Positions 1 to 6,770 of a stretch of 9,892 nt of DNA are shown here, in pieces. The notes under the pieces are model-generated. The model saw only the letters and a program-made list of their open reading frames with translations, was not told the origin of the DNA and ran no database searches. The DNA is from an uncultured Collinsella sp. (lineage in GTDB: Bacteria; Actinomycetota; Coriobacteriia; Coriobacteriales; Coriobacteriaceae). How positions within the stretch are numbered: the stretch's first letter is position 1; every line of letters begins with the position of its first letter. Where the stretch lies: the NCBI GenBank assembly GCA_934654625.1, contig CAKUGM010000055.1, positions 1-9,892 of the forward strand. Reading direction: 5' to 3'. The translations under genes and the position numbers were made by a program.

Positions 1-10
1 ATGATGCATC

Positions 11-1018
11 ATGAAAATCACCCTGATCGGCTCCGGCTCCTGGGGAACCGCGATCGCTGGTCGAGCAGCCTCTAACGGCAACGATGTGGTCATGTGGTCG
101 CATAGCGAAGAATGCGCCCGCGGCATCAACGAACAAAGCGTCAATCCTCGCTACCTAACCCAATATGAACTTCCGAAGTCCGTCAGCGCCACGACGGATA
201 TCAGCGAAGCACTGTCTGAGGCCGACGGCATCATCTTTGCCGTGCCTTCGACGCACCTCCGCGAGACCGCAAACCTTGCGGCTCCCTATATCAGCGAAAC
301 CACCCCGATCCTCTGCCTTACCAAGGGAATCGAACCCGCTTCCGGGCTTCTCATGAACGAAGTGATAGGTGACGAAGTCGGGCATCCGGAGCGCATAGCC
401 GCACTCTCTGGTCCGAATCACGCCGAGGAAGTTTGCCAAGGCCAGCTTTCCGCCGCCGTGATTGCAGCCGAGGACAATAATGTCGCGAGTTTCTTTAAAG
501 ACGTCCTTCTGGCTCCCGAATTTCGTATCTACCTTTCGGGTGACGTCATCGGTGTTGAGATGTGCGGTGCAATCAAAAACATCATCGCCATCGTCTGCGG
601 CATCGCGAGCGGTGCCGGATTTGGCGATAACACCCTTGCGCTCATCATGACGCGCGGACTGGCCGAGATCAGCCGCCTCGTGCACGCTCGTGGCGGCGAA
701 GCACTTACCTGCATGGGTCTCGCCGGAATGGGCGACCTCGTTGCAACCTGCACCTCGCCTCATTCGCGTAATCGCTCGTTTGGCTTTGCTTTCTCCCAGG
801 GTACGAGCCTTGAGGAATATCAAACGCAAACGCATATGGTTGTCGAAGGCGCCCATGCAGCCAAAAGCGCAACCGAGCTCGCACACGTCCTGGGCGTCGA
901 TGCGCCGCTCACGTTTGCCCTCAATAACGCTCTTTGGCATGGTCAGAGTATGCAAGAGGTTCTGACTAACCTGGTCGATCGCGTTCCCACCGAAGAGTTC
1001 TACGGAATCATCGAATAG
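11..1018 (+). CDS. gpsA: Glycerol-3-phosphate dehydrogenase [NAD(P)+]
   Basis: Reduces dihydroxyacetone phosphate to sn-glycerol 3-phosphate in the cytoplasm, the entry point of phospholipid synthesis. The 335-residue length is normal for the family. The N-terminal Rossmann domain has the nucleotide loop GSGSWGTA (residues 7-14), the N..YL....LP segment (45-55), VPS (78-80) and TKGIE (104-108). The substrate domain has SGPNHAEEV (133-141), the catalytic lysine K189 in CGAIKN, GDN...TRGLAE (205-219), GLAGMGDL (236-243) and SRNR (252-255). Every expected motif is present. The ATG at 11 is right because the loop follows at the usual distance. It may overlap an upstream gene that ends outside the window, since ATGA at 11-14 would fit a coupled stop. 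rpe follows after 13 bases, suggesting cotranscription. The function is secure from the motifs. Confidence 0.97.
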   Translation: MKITLIGSGSWGTAIAGRAASNGNDVVMWSHSEECARGINEQSVNPRYLTQYELPKSVSATTDISEALSEADGIIFAVPSTHLRETANLAAPYISETTPILCLTKGIEPASGLLMNEVIGDEVGHPERIAALSGPNHAEEVCQGQLSAAVIAAEDNNVASFFKDVLLAPEFRIYLSGDVIGVEMCGAIKNIIAIVCGIASGAGFGDNTLALIMTRGLAEISRLVHARGGEALTCMGLAGMGDLVATCTSPHSRNRSFGFAFSQGTSLEEYQTQTHMVVEGAHAAKSATELAHVLGVDAPLTFALNNALWHGQSMQEVLTNLVDRVPTEEFYGIIE

Positions 1019-1031
1019 GAAAGGACTAGCT

Positions 1032-1709
1032 ATGCACGACGTCAAAATCTCGCCCTCGATTCTCTCCGCCGACCTCGGCAACCTCGCGGCCGACCTTGAG
1101 AAGATCTCCAATGCCGATTTCATCCATATCGATGTGATGGACGGTCACTTTACGCCTAACCTCACTTTTGGACCCGAGGTTGTACGTGTCGCCAAACGCG
1201 TCAGCAATGTGCCGCTCGATGTGCACATGATGGTTTCGAATCCCGAAGAATCAATCGACTGGTATATCGATGCCGGTGCCGATCTGATTACCGTCCATTA
1301 TGAGGCCGCAACCCATCTGCACCGTATCGTTTCCCGCCTTCATGAGAAGGGCGTGCAGGCGGGAGTCGTTTTGAACCCTGCCACGCCGGTCTGTCTGCTC
1401 GAGAGCATCATCGATGACCTCGACATGGTATTGCTCATGAGCGTCAACCCTGGATTCGGTGGCCAGAAGTACATTGAGGGCACGTATGCCAAGCTCCGTG
1501 AGCTCAGCGCCATGTGCAAGCGCCACGGCGTCGACCCTCTGATTGAGGTCGATGGCGGTGTCGGTCTGGGCAATATCGAGCAAATCGTTGCCGCAGGTGC
1601 GAATGTTCTTGTAGCCGGCTCTGCAGTTTTCGGATCCGATGACGCAGCCCAAGCTGTTTGCGCCCTTCGCGAGGCTGGCGCGCGCGGTCTTTCGCAGCGC
1701 ACCGCATAG
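1032..1709 (+). CDS. rpe: Ribulose-phosphate 3-epimerase
   Basis: Interconverts ribulose 5-phosphate and xylulose 5-phosphate in the non-oxidative pentose phosphate pathway. The 225 residues form a complete TIM-barrel member of the family. Visible signatures are SPSILSADLGNL (7-18), HIDVMDGHFTPN (32-43) with H32 and D34 as expected metal/catalytic residues, DVHMMV (62-67) with H64, VNPGFGGQ (137-144), EVDGGV (171-176) with catalytic D173, and the phosphate-binding GSAVF (195-199). AAAGGA at 1020-1025 lies six bases before the ATG. The gene sits 13 bases after gpsA and 13 bases before the cysteine desulfurase, so it is almost certainly in the same transcript. Nothing in the protein is unusual. 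Confidence 0.97.
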   Translation: MHDVKISPSILSADLGNLAADLEKISNADFIHIDVMDGHFTPNLTFGPEVVRVAKRVSNVPLDVHMMVSNPEESIDWYIDAGADLITVHYEAATHLHRIVSRLHEKGVQAGVVLNPATPVCLLESIIDDLDMVLLMSVNPGFGGQKYIEGTYAKLRELSAMCKRHGVDPLIEVDGGVGLGNIEQIVAAGANVLVAGSAVFGSDDAAQAVCALREAGARGLSQRTA

Positions 1710-1722
1710 AGGATCGCCAGTC

Positions 1723-2910
1723 ATGTCCCATGCCCAAAACGATATCGTGAATCTTGATTACGCCGCATCGACGCCGCTTCGAGCATGCGCAATCGATGCA
1801 CAGCGAGCATACGACGAAAGCCCCCTTGCCGGGGTTAATCCCAACTCGCTCCATTCTCTTGGTAGAGCAGCGGCACAAGAACTTGAACACTGCCGTCGCG
1901 TTCTCGCCGGGACGCTCGGGCGCTCGGTACGACCTAGCGAGGTCATCTTTACCGGCGGCGGCACCGAAGCCAACGCAATGGCGCTCTTGGGCATGGCCGA
2001 AGGTGCGCGCACATCCAACAGGCGTCGCACGCGCGTCCTCATCTCGAGCATCGAGCACGATTCCATGCTCGATAATATTCCCTTGCTTCATGCAGCCGGC
2101 TTCACGACCGATCTAATTGCACCCGATTCTCATGGTGTTATCAGACCGGAAACGCTCGCGAGCATGATGGACGATTCCGTTGCTCTCGTTTCAGTCATGC
2201 TCGCCAACAATGAAACAGGCGCAATTCAGCCTATCTCCCAGCTCGCATCCTGCGCACACGAGCATGGTGCGCTCTTTCATACCGATGCCATCCAGGGATA
2301 TCTTCACGTCCCCTTTGATATCGAACAGCTTGGCGTCGATGCTCTTTCCCTGGCGGGCCATAAAATCGGGGGTCCCGTTGGAATTGGCGCCCTCTACCTT
2401 AAATCGCGTATCCCATTCCGCCCCCGCATTTTCGGAGGTGGCCAAGAAGCGGGGAGGCGCCCGGGCACGCAAGACCTTCGTCAGATCGTCGCCCTGAGTG
2501 CCGCCGCAGCCGAGTTGCACCCGCTTGTTGCAAAGGACTTCAATCGTCTCACGGAGCTCTCCAATCATCTCTATGATTGCCTGGTAAAGCATCCTCTCAT
2601 CGAGGCTACGCTGGGAGAGTACCGTAAGGTCGAGCATCTTCCCGGTATCGTCTCCATCACTGTCGATGGCTTTGACTCCGAGGATCTCATCTTGCAGCTT
2701 GACGCTCGCGGTTTCGAAGTTTCCGCTGGATCTGCCTGCACAAGTGGAAACCAGGACGCCAGCCACGTTTTACTCGCTATGGGCATTCCGCGTAATCGCG
2801 CTCTTGGATCGCTGCGTATCTCGTTTGATGATCGCGTCGACGCTGACGCGCTCGATCGATTCTGCTCGTGCCTCTTTACGATTATCGGAGACCCCCATGT
2901 TTGTCGCTAA
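1723..2910 (+). CDS. Cysteine desulfurase, NifS/IscS family
   Basis: PLP enzyme that takes sulfur from L-cysteine as a protein persulfide for Fe-S cluster assembly or tRNA thiolation. Read from ATG 1723 it has 395 residues. Signatures: LDYAASTPL (11-19), TGGGTEANAMAL (77-88), EHDSML (111-116), NNETGAIQP (162-170), HTDAIQG (186-192), the PLP lysine K214 in AGHKIGGP, GGGQEAGRRPGT (238-249) and the catalytic cysteine C339 in SAGSACTSG. The frame is open back to 1639, but that would overlap rpe by 71 bases. ATG 1723, with AGAGG at 1708-1712, fits the family N-terminus. No IscU, SufU, MnmA or ThiI gene is adjacent, so the sulfur acceptor cannot be told from context and I give no gene symbol. The last 14 bases overlap the next gene. 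Confidence 0.94.
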   Translation: MSHAQNDIVNLDYAASTPLRACAIDAQRAYDESPLAGVNPNSLHSLGRAAAQELEHCRRVLAGTLGRSVRPSEVIFTGGGTEANAMALLGMAEGARTSNRRRTRVLISSIEHDSMLDNIPLLHAAGFTTDLIAPDSHGVIRPETLASMMDDSVALVSVMLANNETGAIQPISQLASCAHEHGALFHTDAIQGYLHVPFDIEQLGVDALSLAGHKIGGPVGIGALYLKSRIPFRPRIFGGGQEAGRRPGTQDLRQIVALSAAAAELHPLVAKDFNRLTELSNHLYDCLVKHPLIEATLGEYRKVEHLPGIVSITVDGFDSEDLILQLDARGFEVSAGSACTSGNQDASHVLLAMGIPRNRALGSLRISFDDRVDADALDRFCSCLFTIIGDPHVCR

Positions 2911-3691
2911 CCTCCTTGATGCGCTCTTCAAGTCTTTCCCACCAGAAACCGCCGAACCATGGGACCATGTAGGGCTCTCCGTCGGTGACCCGATGGCAAC
3001 AGTCACCGGTATCTCGTGCGCCCTCGATGCCACACTCGAGAACGTCCGTACGGCGCGTTCACACGGGTCGAACGTCTTGCTTACGCACCACCCCGCCTAT
3101 ATCAAAGCACCCGATGCCTTTATGCCGGCACAGCCTCTTGCTCCCAGCTCATCCTCGGTTGTTTATGAGGCAGCGCGTCTAGGAGTCTCAATCATATCGA
3201 TGCACACTAACCTTGACCGGTCGCGAGCGGCCCGCTTGCTTCTGCCCGATATGTTAGGTCTAGACGCACTATCTTCCCTTGAGCATTCAGAGCAGCCGGA
3301 ACTTCCTGGCCTTGGAGCCGTTGCGGACACTCCGTGCACTTCCTTGTCCGATCTTGCCGCTCATGCTGCTCAGACCTTCAACTCTCAGCCTCGCGTATGG
3401 GGAGACCCCGCAGCCTCCGTTCGCAGGGTTGCTTTTCTCGGTGGCTCACTTGGTGACTTGGGAGACCTGGCCTTGAAAGCTCACGCCGACGCAGTGATCT
3501 GCGGCGAGGCGGGATATCATGTCTGTCAAGATCTATCGATTCGCGGCTTAGGAGTCATCCTCCTCGGTCACGATCGTTCTGAAGAGCCATTCGTGGAAAT
3601 CTTGGCAAAAGCCGCTCAACAAGCAGGGGTTGACCCCACTTTGATAGCTACAATTACTCATTCAGCACAATGGTGGACCGCACAGCAATAA
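2897..3691 (+). CDS. Nif3-like dinuclear metal center hexameric protein (DUF34)
   Basis: Conserved metal-binding protein of the Nif3/DUF34 family, often annotated as GTP cyclohydrolase I type 2-like. Its physiological role is not firmly established. Read from ATG 2897 it has 264 residues. It shows PWDHVGLSVGD (21-31), the metal-site THHP (63-66), HTNLDRS (103-109) with H103 and D107, and GHDRSEE (224-230) with H225 and E229, so the di-metal ligand set looks complete. The frame stays open upstream to 2666 inside the desulfurase gene. The 2897 start is preferred because GGAGA lies at 2887-2891 and the family N-terminus begins here. The 14-base overlap with the desulfurase suggests translational coupling. 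A zinc-ribbon gene follows, the same pairing as Rv2230c-Rv2229c in mycobacteria (from memory), which suggests a shared but unknown task. Confidence 0.9.
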   Translation: MFVANLLDALFKSFPPETAEPWDHVGLSVGDPMATVTGISCALDATLENVRTARSHGSNVLLTHHPAYIKAPDAFMPAQPLAPSSSSVVYEAARLGVSIISMHTNLDRSRAARLLLPDMLGLDALSSLEHSEQPELPGLGAVADTPCTSLSDLAAHAAQTFNSQPRVWGDPAASVRRVAFLGGSLGDLGDLALKAHADAVICGEAGYHVCQDLSIRGLGVILLGHDRSEEPFVEILAKAAQQAGVDPTLIATITHSAQWWTAQQ

Positions 3692-3696
3692 TCGTT

Positions 3697-3702
3697 AAGG
3701 AG
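3697..3702 (+). promoter_or_regulatory. Ribosome binding site of the zinc-ribbon gene
   Basis: AAGGAG lies six bases before ATG 3709. It decides that start over the in-frame ATG at 3670, which lies inside the Nif3 gene and has no comparable site. Confidence 0.8.
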
Positions 3703-3708
3703 TTAAAC

Positions 3709-4419
3709 ATGGGCGTTGGCTCGTCACTTTTGGAATTGCAGGAAATCGATCTTACGCTCATGCGCGATAAAGAACAGCTCCAGAATCTACCGGAGATTGC
3801 AGAGCTCGCGCGCCGCCGCAAGCTCTATCTCAAGCTCAAGGGCGATGCCACCAAGCTCTATGCACAGCGTAAAGATGTCGAGATCGACCTTCAGGATCTC
3901 GACGTTCGTGAACAAAAGCTTCACGAGGGCGTAGAGCAGGCTCGTCGCGAGGTGGACATGGACGACTACCGCCAGGTCCAGCAGCTCGAGATCACACTCT
4001 CTGATTTTGCAAAAAAGCTCGACCGCGTCGAATTCGAACGCAAGGAAGCTCATGGCAAGCTCGATAGCATCCAGTCCGAAGACGCCACTCTCGCCGAAAA
4101 CATCAAGAAGGTCGAGAGCTCCATTGTCGCGATGACTAAACAGGCACGCACGCACGCCACTGAAATTCAAGAAACCATCGATAAGAACGAGCGCAAGCGC
4201 TCCATGCTTTTCGATGGTCTCGATAGCTCTCTTGCCAAAGCCTACGAAAAGGCATCCAAGCAGTTTGGCCATCTTGCCGTAGAAAAGCTTGAGGGCAATG
4301 TTCCGAGCATCTGCCGCATGTCGCTTCAGTCGTCTTCCATGAGCGATCTTAGGCATGCCGACGAAGTTACCGAATGCCCTTATTGCCATCGCTTGATGGT
4401 TATCCTTCCTGAGGAGTAA
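3709..4419 (+). CDS. Coiled-coil protein with C-terminal zinc-ribbon-like domain (DUF164/CT398 type)
   Basis: From ATG 3709 the product has 236 residues. About residues 5-170 are charged, heptad-like and rich in Glu, Lys, Leu and Arg, which predicts a long helical hairpin or coiled coil. The C-terminus has the form of the zinc ribbon seen in CT398/Rv2229c-like proteins: GNVPSICRM (196-204) and ECPYCHRLMVI (222-232). The last CxxC (C223, C226) is intact. The first knuckle keeps only C202, and the place where the other cysteine is expected is P199. H227 follows the last cysteine and could substitute, but that is a guess. The family function is not known to me; a nucleic-acid or scaffold role has been suggested for relatives. 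It lies 17 bases after the Nif3 gene and 4 bases before coaBC. Confidence 0.87.
   Translation: MGVGSSLLELQEIDLTLMRDKEQLQNLPEIAELARRRKLYLKLKGDATKLYAQRKDVEIDLQDLDVREQKLHEGVEQARREVDMDDYRQVQQLEITLSDFAKKLDRVEFERKEAHGKLDSIQSEDATLAENIKKVESSIVAMTKQARTHATEIQETIDKNERKRSMLFDGLDSSLAKAYEKASKQFGHLAVEKLEGNVPSICRMSLQSSSMSDLRHADEVTECPYCHRLMVILPEE
4411..4416 (+). promoter_or_regulatory. Ribosome binding site of coaBC inside the preceding gene
   Basis: GAGGAG forms the last two sense codons of the zinc-ribbon gene and ends seven bases before the coaBC ATG at 4424. The upstream stop codon lies between the two, an arrangement that suits translational coupling. Confidence 0.75.
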
Positions 4420-4423
4420 GGAC

Positions 4424-5632
4424 ATGGGCGACTGCGGATCCAAAGAAGAGAAGACGGTCCTTCTTTGCGTCACGGGATGCATTGCGGCATATAAGTCCTG
4501 CGAGGTTTTACGCCTTCTGCAAAAAGCGGGTTGCCGTGTCAAGGTTCTCATGACCGAGCACGCAACACAATTTGTCGGCCCAGCCACTTTTCGAGCCCTA
4601 ACGCACGAAAAGGTCGCAATCGGACTCTTCGATGACCCAGAAGATCCCATTCACCATATCTCCCTTGCTCAGGAAGCCGATATCGTTCTTGTTGCCCCGG
4701 CAACGGCAAATATCATCGCCAAGATGTCGCACGGCATCGCGGACGACCTCATGTCCACCACACTGCTCGCAACCAAAGCTCCCGTCCTAGTTGCCCCGGC
4801 AATGAACTCAGGCATGTGGTCCGCCGCCGCCACGCAAGAAAACATCCGTATGCTCAGTAACAGGGGAGTGCACTTTGTCCAACCTGATGCAGGCTATCTA
4901 GCTTGCGGCGACGTCGGCTCAGGACGTCTAGCCTCTCCCGAGGTCATTGCCGACGCGGCACTATCGCTACTTTGCGACGACAAAGACCTCGAGGGCGAAG
5001 CCTTGCTTGTGACCGCAGGGCCAACGCACGAGCCGATTGACCCTGTTCGCTATATCGCAAACAGGTCGAGCGGAAAGATGGGCCTTGCCCTCGCGAAAGC
5101 GGCTCGCAATCGCGGGGCAAGGGTGACGCTTATCGCCGGCCCCATCGATCTTCCCATCCCCGCTGGAATTGATGTCGTACGCGTAGAGACGGCGCAGCAG
5201 ATGCATGACGCCGCTCTCGAAGCATTTTCCCATTCCACGATCGCGATTCTTGCCGCAGCAGTCGCCGACTACACACCGTCGGCACCGGCAGATCACAAGC
5301 TCAAAAAAGCCATCGATCCGATCGATTCCATCTCGCTTGTCCAGACCCAAGATATCCTTGCCGAGCTCTCCTCAGAAAAGGGGAACCGGGTGGTAATTGG
5401 CTTTGCGGCCGAGACAAATGACGTAGTTGAATATGCCCAGGCAAAACTCAAGCGTAAAGGATGCGATGCGATTGTCGCCAACGACGTATCGCGCACGGAC
5501 GCGGGTTTTGGTTCCGCCGCTAATCGTGCTTGGTGGGTAGCACCTGGCGAAATCGCTGATTTCGGGTTGCTCGATAAGGCAAATCTCGCCGATGCGATCC
5601 TTACTCGCGCTGTATTGCTCAAACAAATTTAA
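4424..5632 (+). CDS. coaBC: Bifunctional phosphopantothenoylcysteine decarboxylase/phosphopantothenate-cysteine ligase
   Basis: Carries out two consecutive steps of coenzyme A synthesis. CoaB joins 4'-phosphopantothenate to cysteine, and the FMN-dependent CoaC domain decarboxylates the product to 4'-phosphopantetheine. The 402 residues are full length. In the CoaC domain I see VTGCIAAYK (16-24), the catalytic H78 in HHISL, APATAN (91-96), GIADDL (104-109), APAMNSGMW (124-132) with N128, and the flap cysteine C161 in LACGDVGSGRL. The CoaB domain has TAGPTHEPIDPVRYIANRSS (197-216) with N213, AAVADYTP (278-285), KLKK (292-295) with K292, then GFAAET and VANDVSR. H78, N128, C161, N213 and K292 each lie three positions after the E. 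coli Dfp residues H75, N125, C158, N210 and K289 (numbers from memory). It is the last gene before the tRNA. Confidence 0.97.
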   Translation: MGDCGSKEEKTVLLCVTGCIAAYKSCEVLRLLQKAGCRVKVLMTEHATQFVGPATFRALTHEKVAIGLFDDPEDPIHHISLAQEADIVLVAPATANIIAKMSHGIADDLMSTTLLATKAPVLVAPAMNSGMWSAAATQENIRMLSNRGVHFVQPDAGYLACGDVGSGRLASPEVIADAALSLLCDDKDLEGEALLVTAGPTHEPIDPVRYIANRSSGKMGLALAKAARNRGARVTLIAGPIDLPIPAGIDVVRVETAQQMHDAALEAFSHSTIAILAAAVADYTPSAPADHKLKKAIDPIDSISLVQTQDILAELSSEKGNRVVIGFAAETNDVVEYAQAKLKRKGCDAIVANDVSRTDAGFGSAANRAWWVAPGEIADFGLLDKANLADAILTRAVLLKQI

Positions 5633-5640
5633 AATAATGC

Positions 5641-5669
5641 TTGCATCTTCAATCCGATTTGAGTAAAGT
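5641..5669 (+). promoter_or_regulatory. Possible promoter for tRNA-Pro
   Basis: TTGCAT (5641-5646) and TAAAGT (5664-5669) are separated by 17 bases. They match the sigma-70 consensus at three and four of six positions. Transcription would begin near 5676, about 26 bases before the mature tRNA. The match is weak, and the tRNA could instead be read through from coaBC. Confidence 0.35.
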
Positions 5670-5676
5670 ATTCTTC

Positions 5677-5693
5677 GTTGCGCAAGACGCAAC
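5677..5693 (+). other. Small hairpin between coaBC and tRNA-Pro
   Basis: GTTGCG (5677-5682) and CGCAAC (5688-5693) form a perfect six-base-pair stem with a five-base loop. No T-run follows, so it is not a standard intrinsic terminator. It would lie in the 5' leader of the tRNA precursor, nine bases before the acceptor stem. Confidence 0.45.
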
Positions 5694-5701
5694 AACATAT
5701 T

Positions 5702-5778
<77 letters not shown>

Positions 5779-5787
5779 GCATTTTTG

Positions 5788-5818
5788 CGGGTCAGATAGT
5801 TTATCTGACCCGTTTTTT
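5788..5818 (+). terminator. Intrinsic terminator after tRNA-Pro
   Basis: CGGGTCAGATA (5788-5798) and TATCTGACCCG (5802-5812) form a perfect 11-base-pair stem with the loop GTT. Six T residues follow at 5813-5818. This is a strong plus-strand factor-independent terminator, ending the tRNA and probably any readthrough from coaBC. There is no A-run before the stem, so it should not work well on the minus strand. Confidence 0.95.
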
Positions 5819-5972
5819 GTTTGTAAGTAAAATACATAATGATGATCGGTTCTAGGAGATACCCAGCAGGACTCCGGGACGCCTTTTCACCCATGCGTAT
5901 TTCCGATACCATGATTACTTGGCAATTTCACGGGTATTATCCAACGTGAATGTATGCACTCGAAGGAGCCTT
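5819..5972 (+). other. Leader/promoter region of the pgsA run
   Basis: These 154 bases lie between the terminator and the pgsA start. They are richer in A+T than the genes around them and should hold the promoter of the second gene run. Two -10-like elements are visible, CATAAT (5835-5840) and TATTAT (5935-5940). Neither has a good -35 at the right distance, and TTGGCA (5919-5924) is only ten bases before the second. An open frame of 36 codons (5839-5949) has no ribosome binding site. I recognise no riboswitch or protein-binding motif. Confidence 0.4.
5963..5968 (+). promoter_or_regulatory. Ribosome binding site of pgsA
   Basis: AAGGAG ends four bases before GTG 5973. It supports that start over TTG 5919 and GTG 5946, which are in frame but have no such site. 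Confidence 0.7.
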
Positions 5973-6713
5973 GTGGGTCTGAAAAAGAAAATCAAGAAGG
6001 AGCTGATCGGCACATCCGATTATCCTTCTAATAAGATTTTTACCATCTCTAATTTCATCACCGCGATTCGCCTGATTCTTACTCTCGTTTTTCTCTATCT
6101 GTTCACCACCAACGAGAACCGATATGTGGCGCTTGTTATTTATGCCATTGCGGCATCAACCGATTGGCTTGACGGTCAAATCGCCCGAATGACGAAAACG
6201 GTAAGCTGGCTCGGCAAGATGATGGATCCAATCGTCGATAGGGCGCTGCTCTTCACCGGCGTCCTGGGCTTGGTTGCACGTGGCGAACTTCCGGTCTGGG
6301 TTTGCATAATCATCATTGGTCGAGATGTTTACCTTGCATGCGGCAACTTTGTGGTCAGACGCTATCATCGACGTCCAATCGATGTCGTGTACACCGGAAA
6401 AATCGCCACGGCGCTGCTTATGACCGGATTTACGCTCATGCTGCTGGGGCTTCCCGTACTCGATGGGCTCGCTCTTCTCCCAGCGTCCCTTACTCAGTTC
6501 CCCGGACTTAACGGATCGCCCGTACCGATGGGCATCTATTTTGTCTACGCCGGCGTTTGCTTCTCGGTTATCACGGCCGTTATCTACACCATTAAGGGCG
6601 GCATTGCTATACGACGCGCACAGCTTCATCCCGAAGATGAAGATGACGATTTCCTCAATCCCGAAATTGATGATAGCGATGAGGCGATCACTTCTGGAGC
6701 TTATACCGATTAA
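5973..6713 (+). CDS. pgsA: CDP-alcohol phosphatidyltransferase, PgsA-like
   Basis: Integral membrane enzyme that transfers a phosphatidyl group from CDP-diacylglycerol to an alcohol, most likely glycerol 3-phosphate, on the way to phosphatidylglycerol. From GTG 5973 it has 246 residues. The family signature D-x2-DG-x2-AR-x8-G-x3-D-x3-D is exact, with D64, D67, G68, A71, R72, G81, D85 and D89. TISNFITAIR (24-33) is the usual segment before it. Hydrophobic stretches near 34-44, 52-62, 90-103, 106-115, 140-160 and 185-205 predict about six membrane helices. The N-terminus is basic. The last 26 residues carry 12 acidic residues, an unusual tail. The substrate cannot be fixed by motif alone: a cardiolipin or phosphatidylinositol-phosphate synthase is possible. 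The start is moderately sure. FHA and MerR genes follow, as after pgsA2 in mycobacteria. Confidence 0.85.
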   Translation: MGLKKKIKKELIGTSDYPSNKIFTISNFITAIRLILTLVFLYLFTTNENRYVALVIYAIAASTDWLDGQIARMTKTVSWLGKMMDPIVDRALLFTGVLGLVARGELPVWVCIIIIGRDVYLACGNFVVRRYHRRPIDVVYTGKIATALLMTGFTLMLLGLPVLDGLALLPASLTQFPGLNGSPVPMGIYFVYAGVCFSVITAVIYTIKGGIAIRRAQLHPEDEDDDFLNPEIDDSDEAITSGAYTD

Positions 6714-6770
6714 GTAGGGTAGAATAAACTCGTTACCTTCGTCTTACTAGCTTGATATATGGGGGTTCTC

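Noticed and set aside
1..14. Tail of an upstream gene overlapping gpsA through ATGA
   Set aside because: Only the last codons would be visible. A stop at 12-14 in frame 3 or at 2-4 in frame 2 is possible, but nothing identifies the gene, so no feature is called.
155..1123. Minus-strand 322-codon frame opposite gpsA and the start of rpe
   Set aside because: It is an antisense shadow. Both plus-strand genes have complete family motifs over the same bases, and the minus-strand product has no recognisable family pattern.
1639..1722. N-terminal extension of the cysteine desulfurase into rpe
   Set aside because: It overlaps rpe by 71 bases and adds residues before the usual family start. ATG 1723 has a nearby purine-rich site.
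2666..2896. N-terminal extension of the Nif3 gene by 77 codons
   Set aside because: It lies wholly inside the desulfurase reading frame; the family N-terminus and a GGAGA site fit ATG 2897.
3787..4650. Minus-strand 287-codon frame opposite the zinc-ribbon gene and the start of coaBC
   Set aside because: Antisense shadow caused by codon bias; the product shows no recognisable domain, and the plus-strand genes account for the region.
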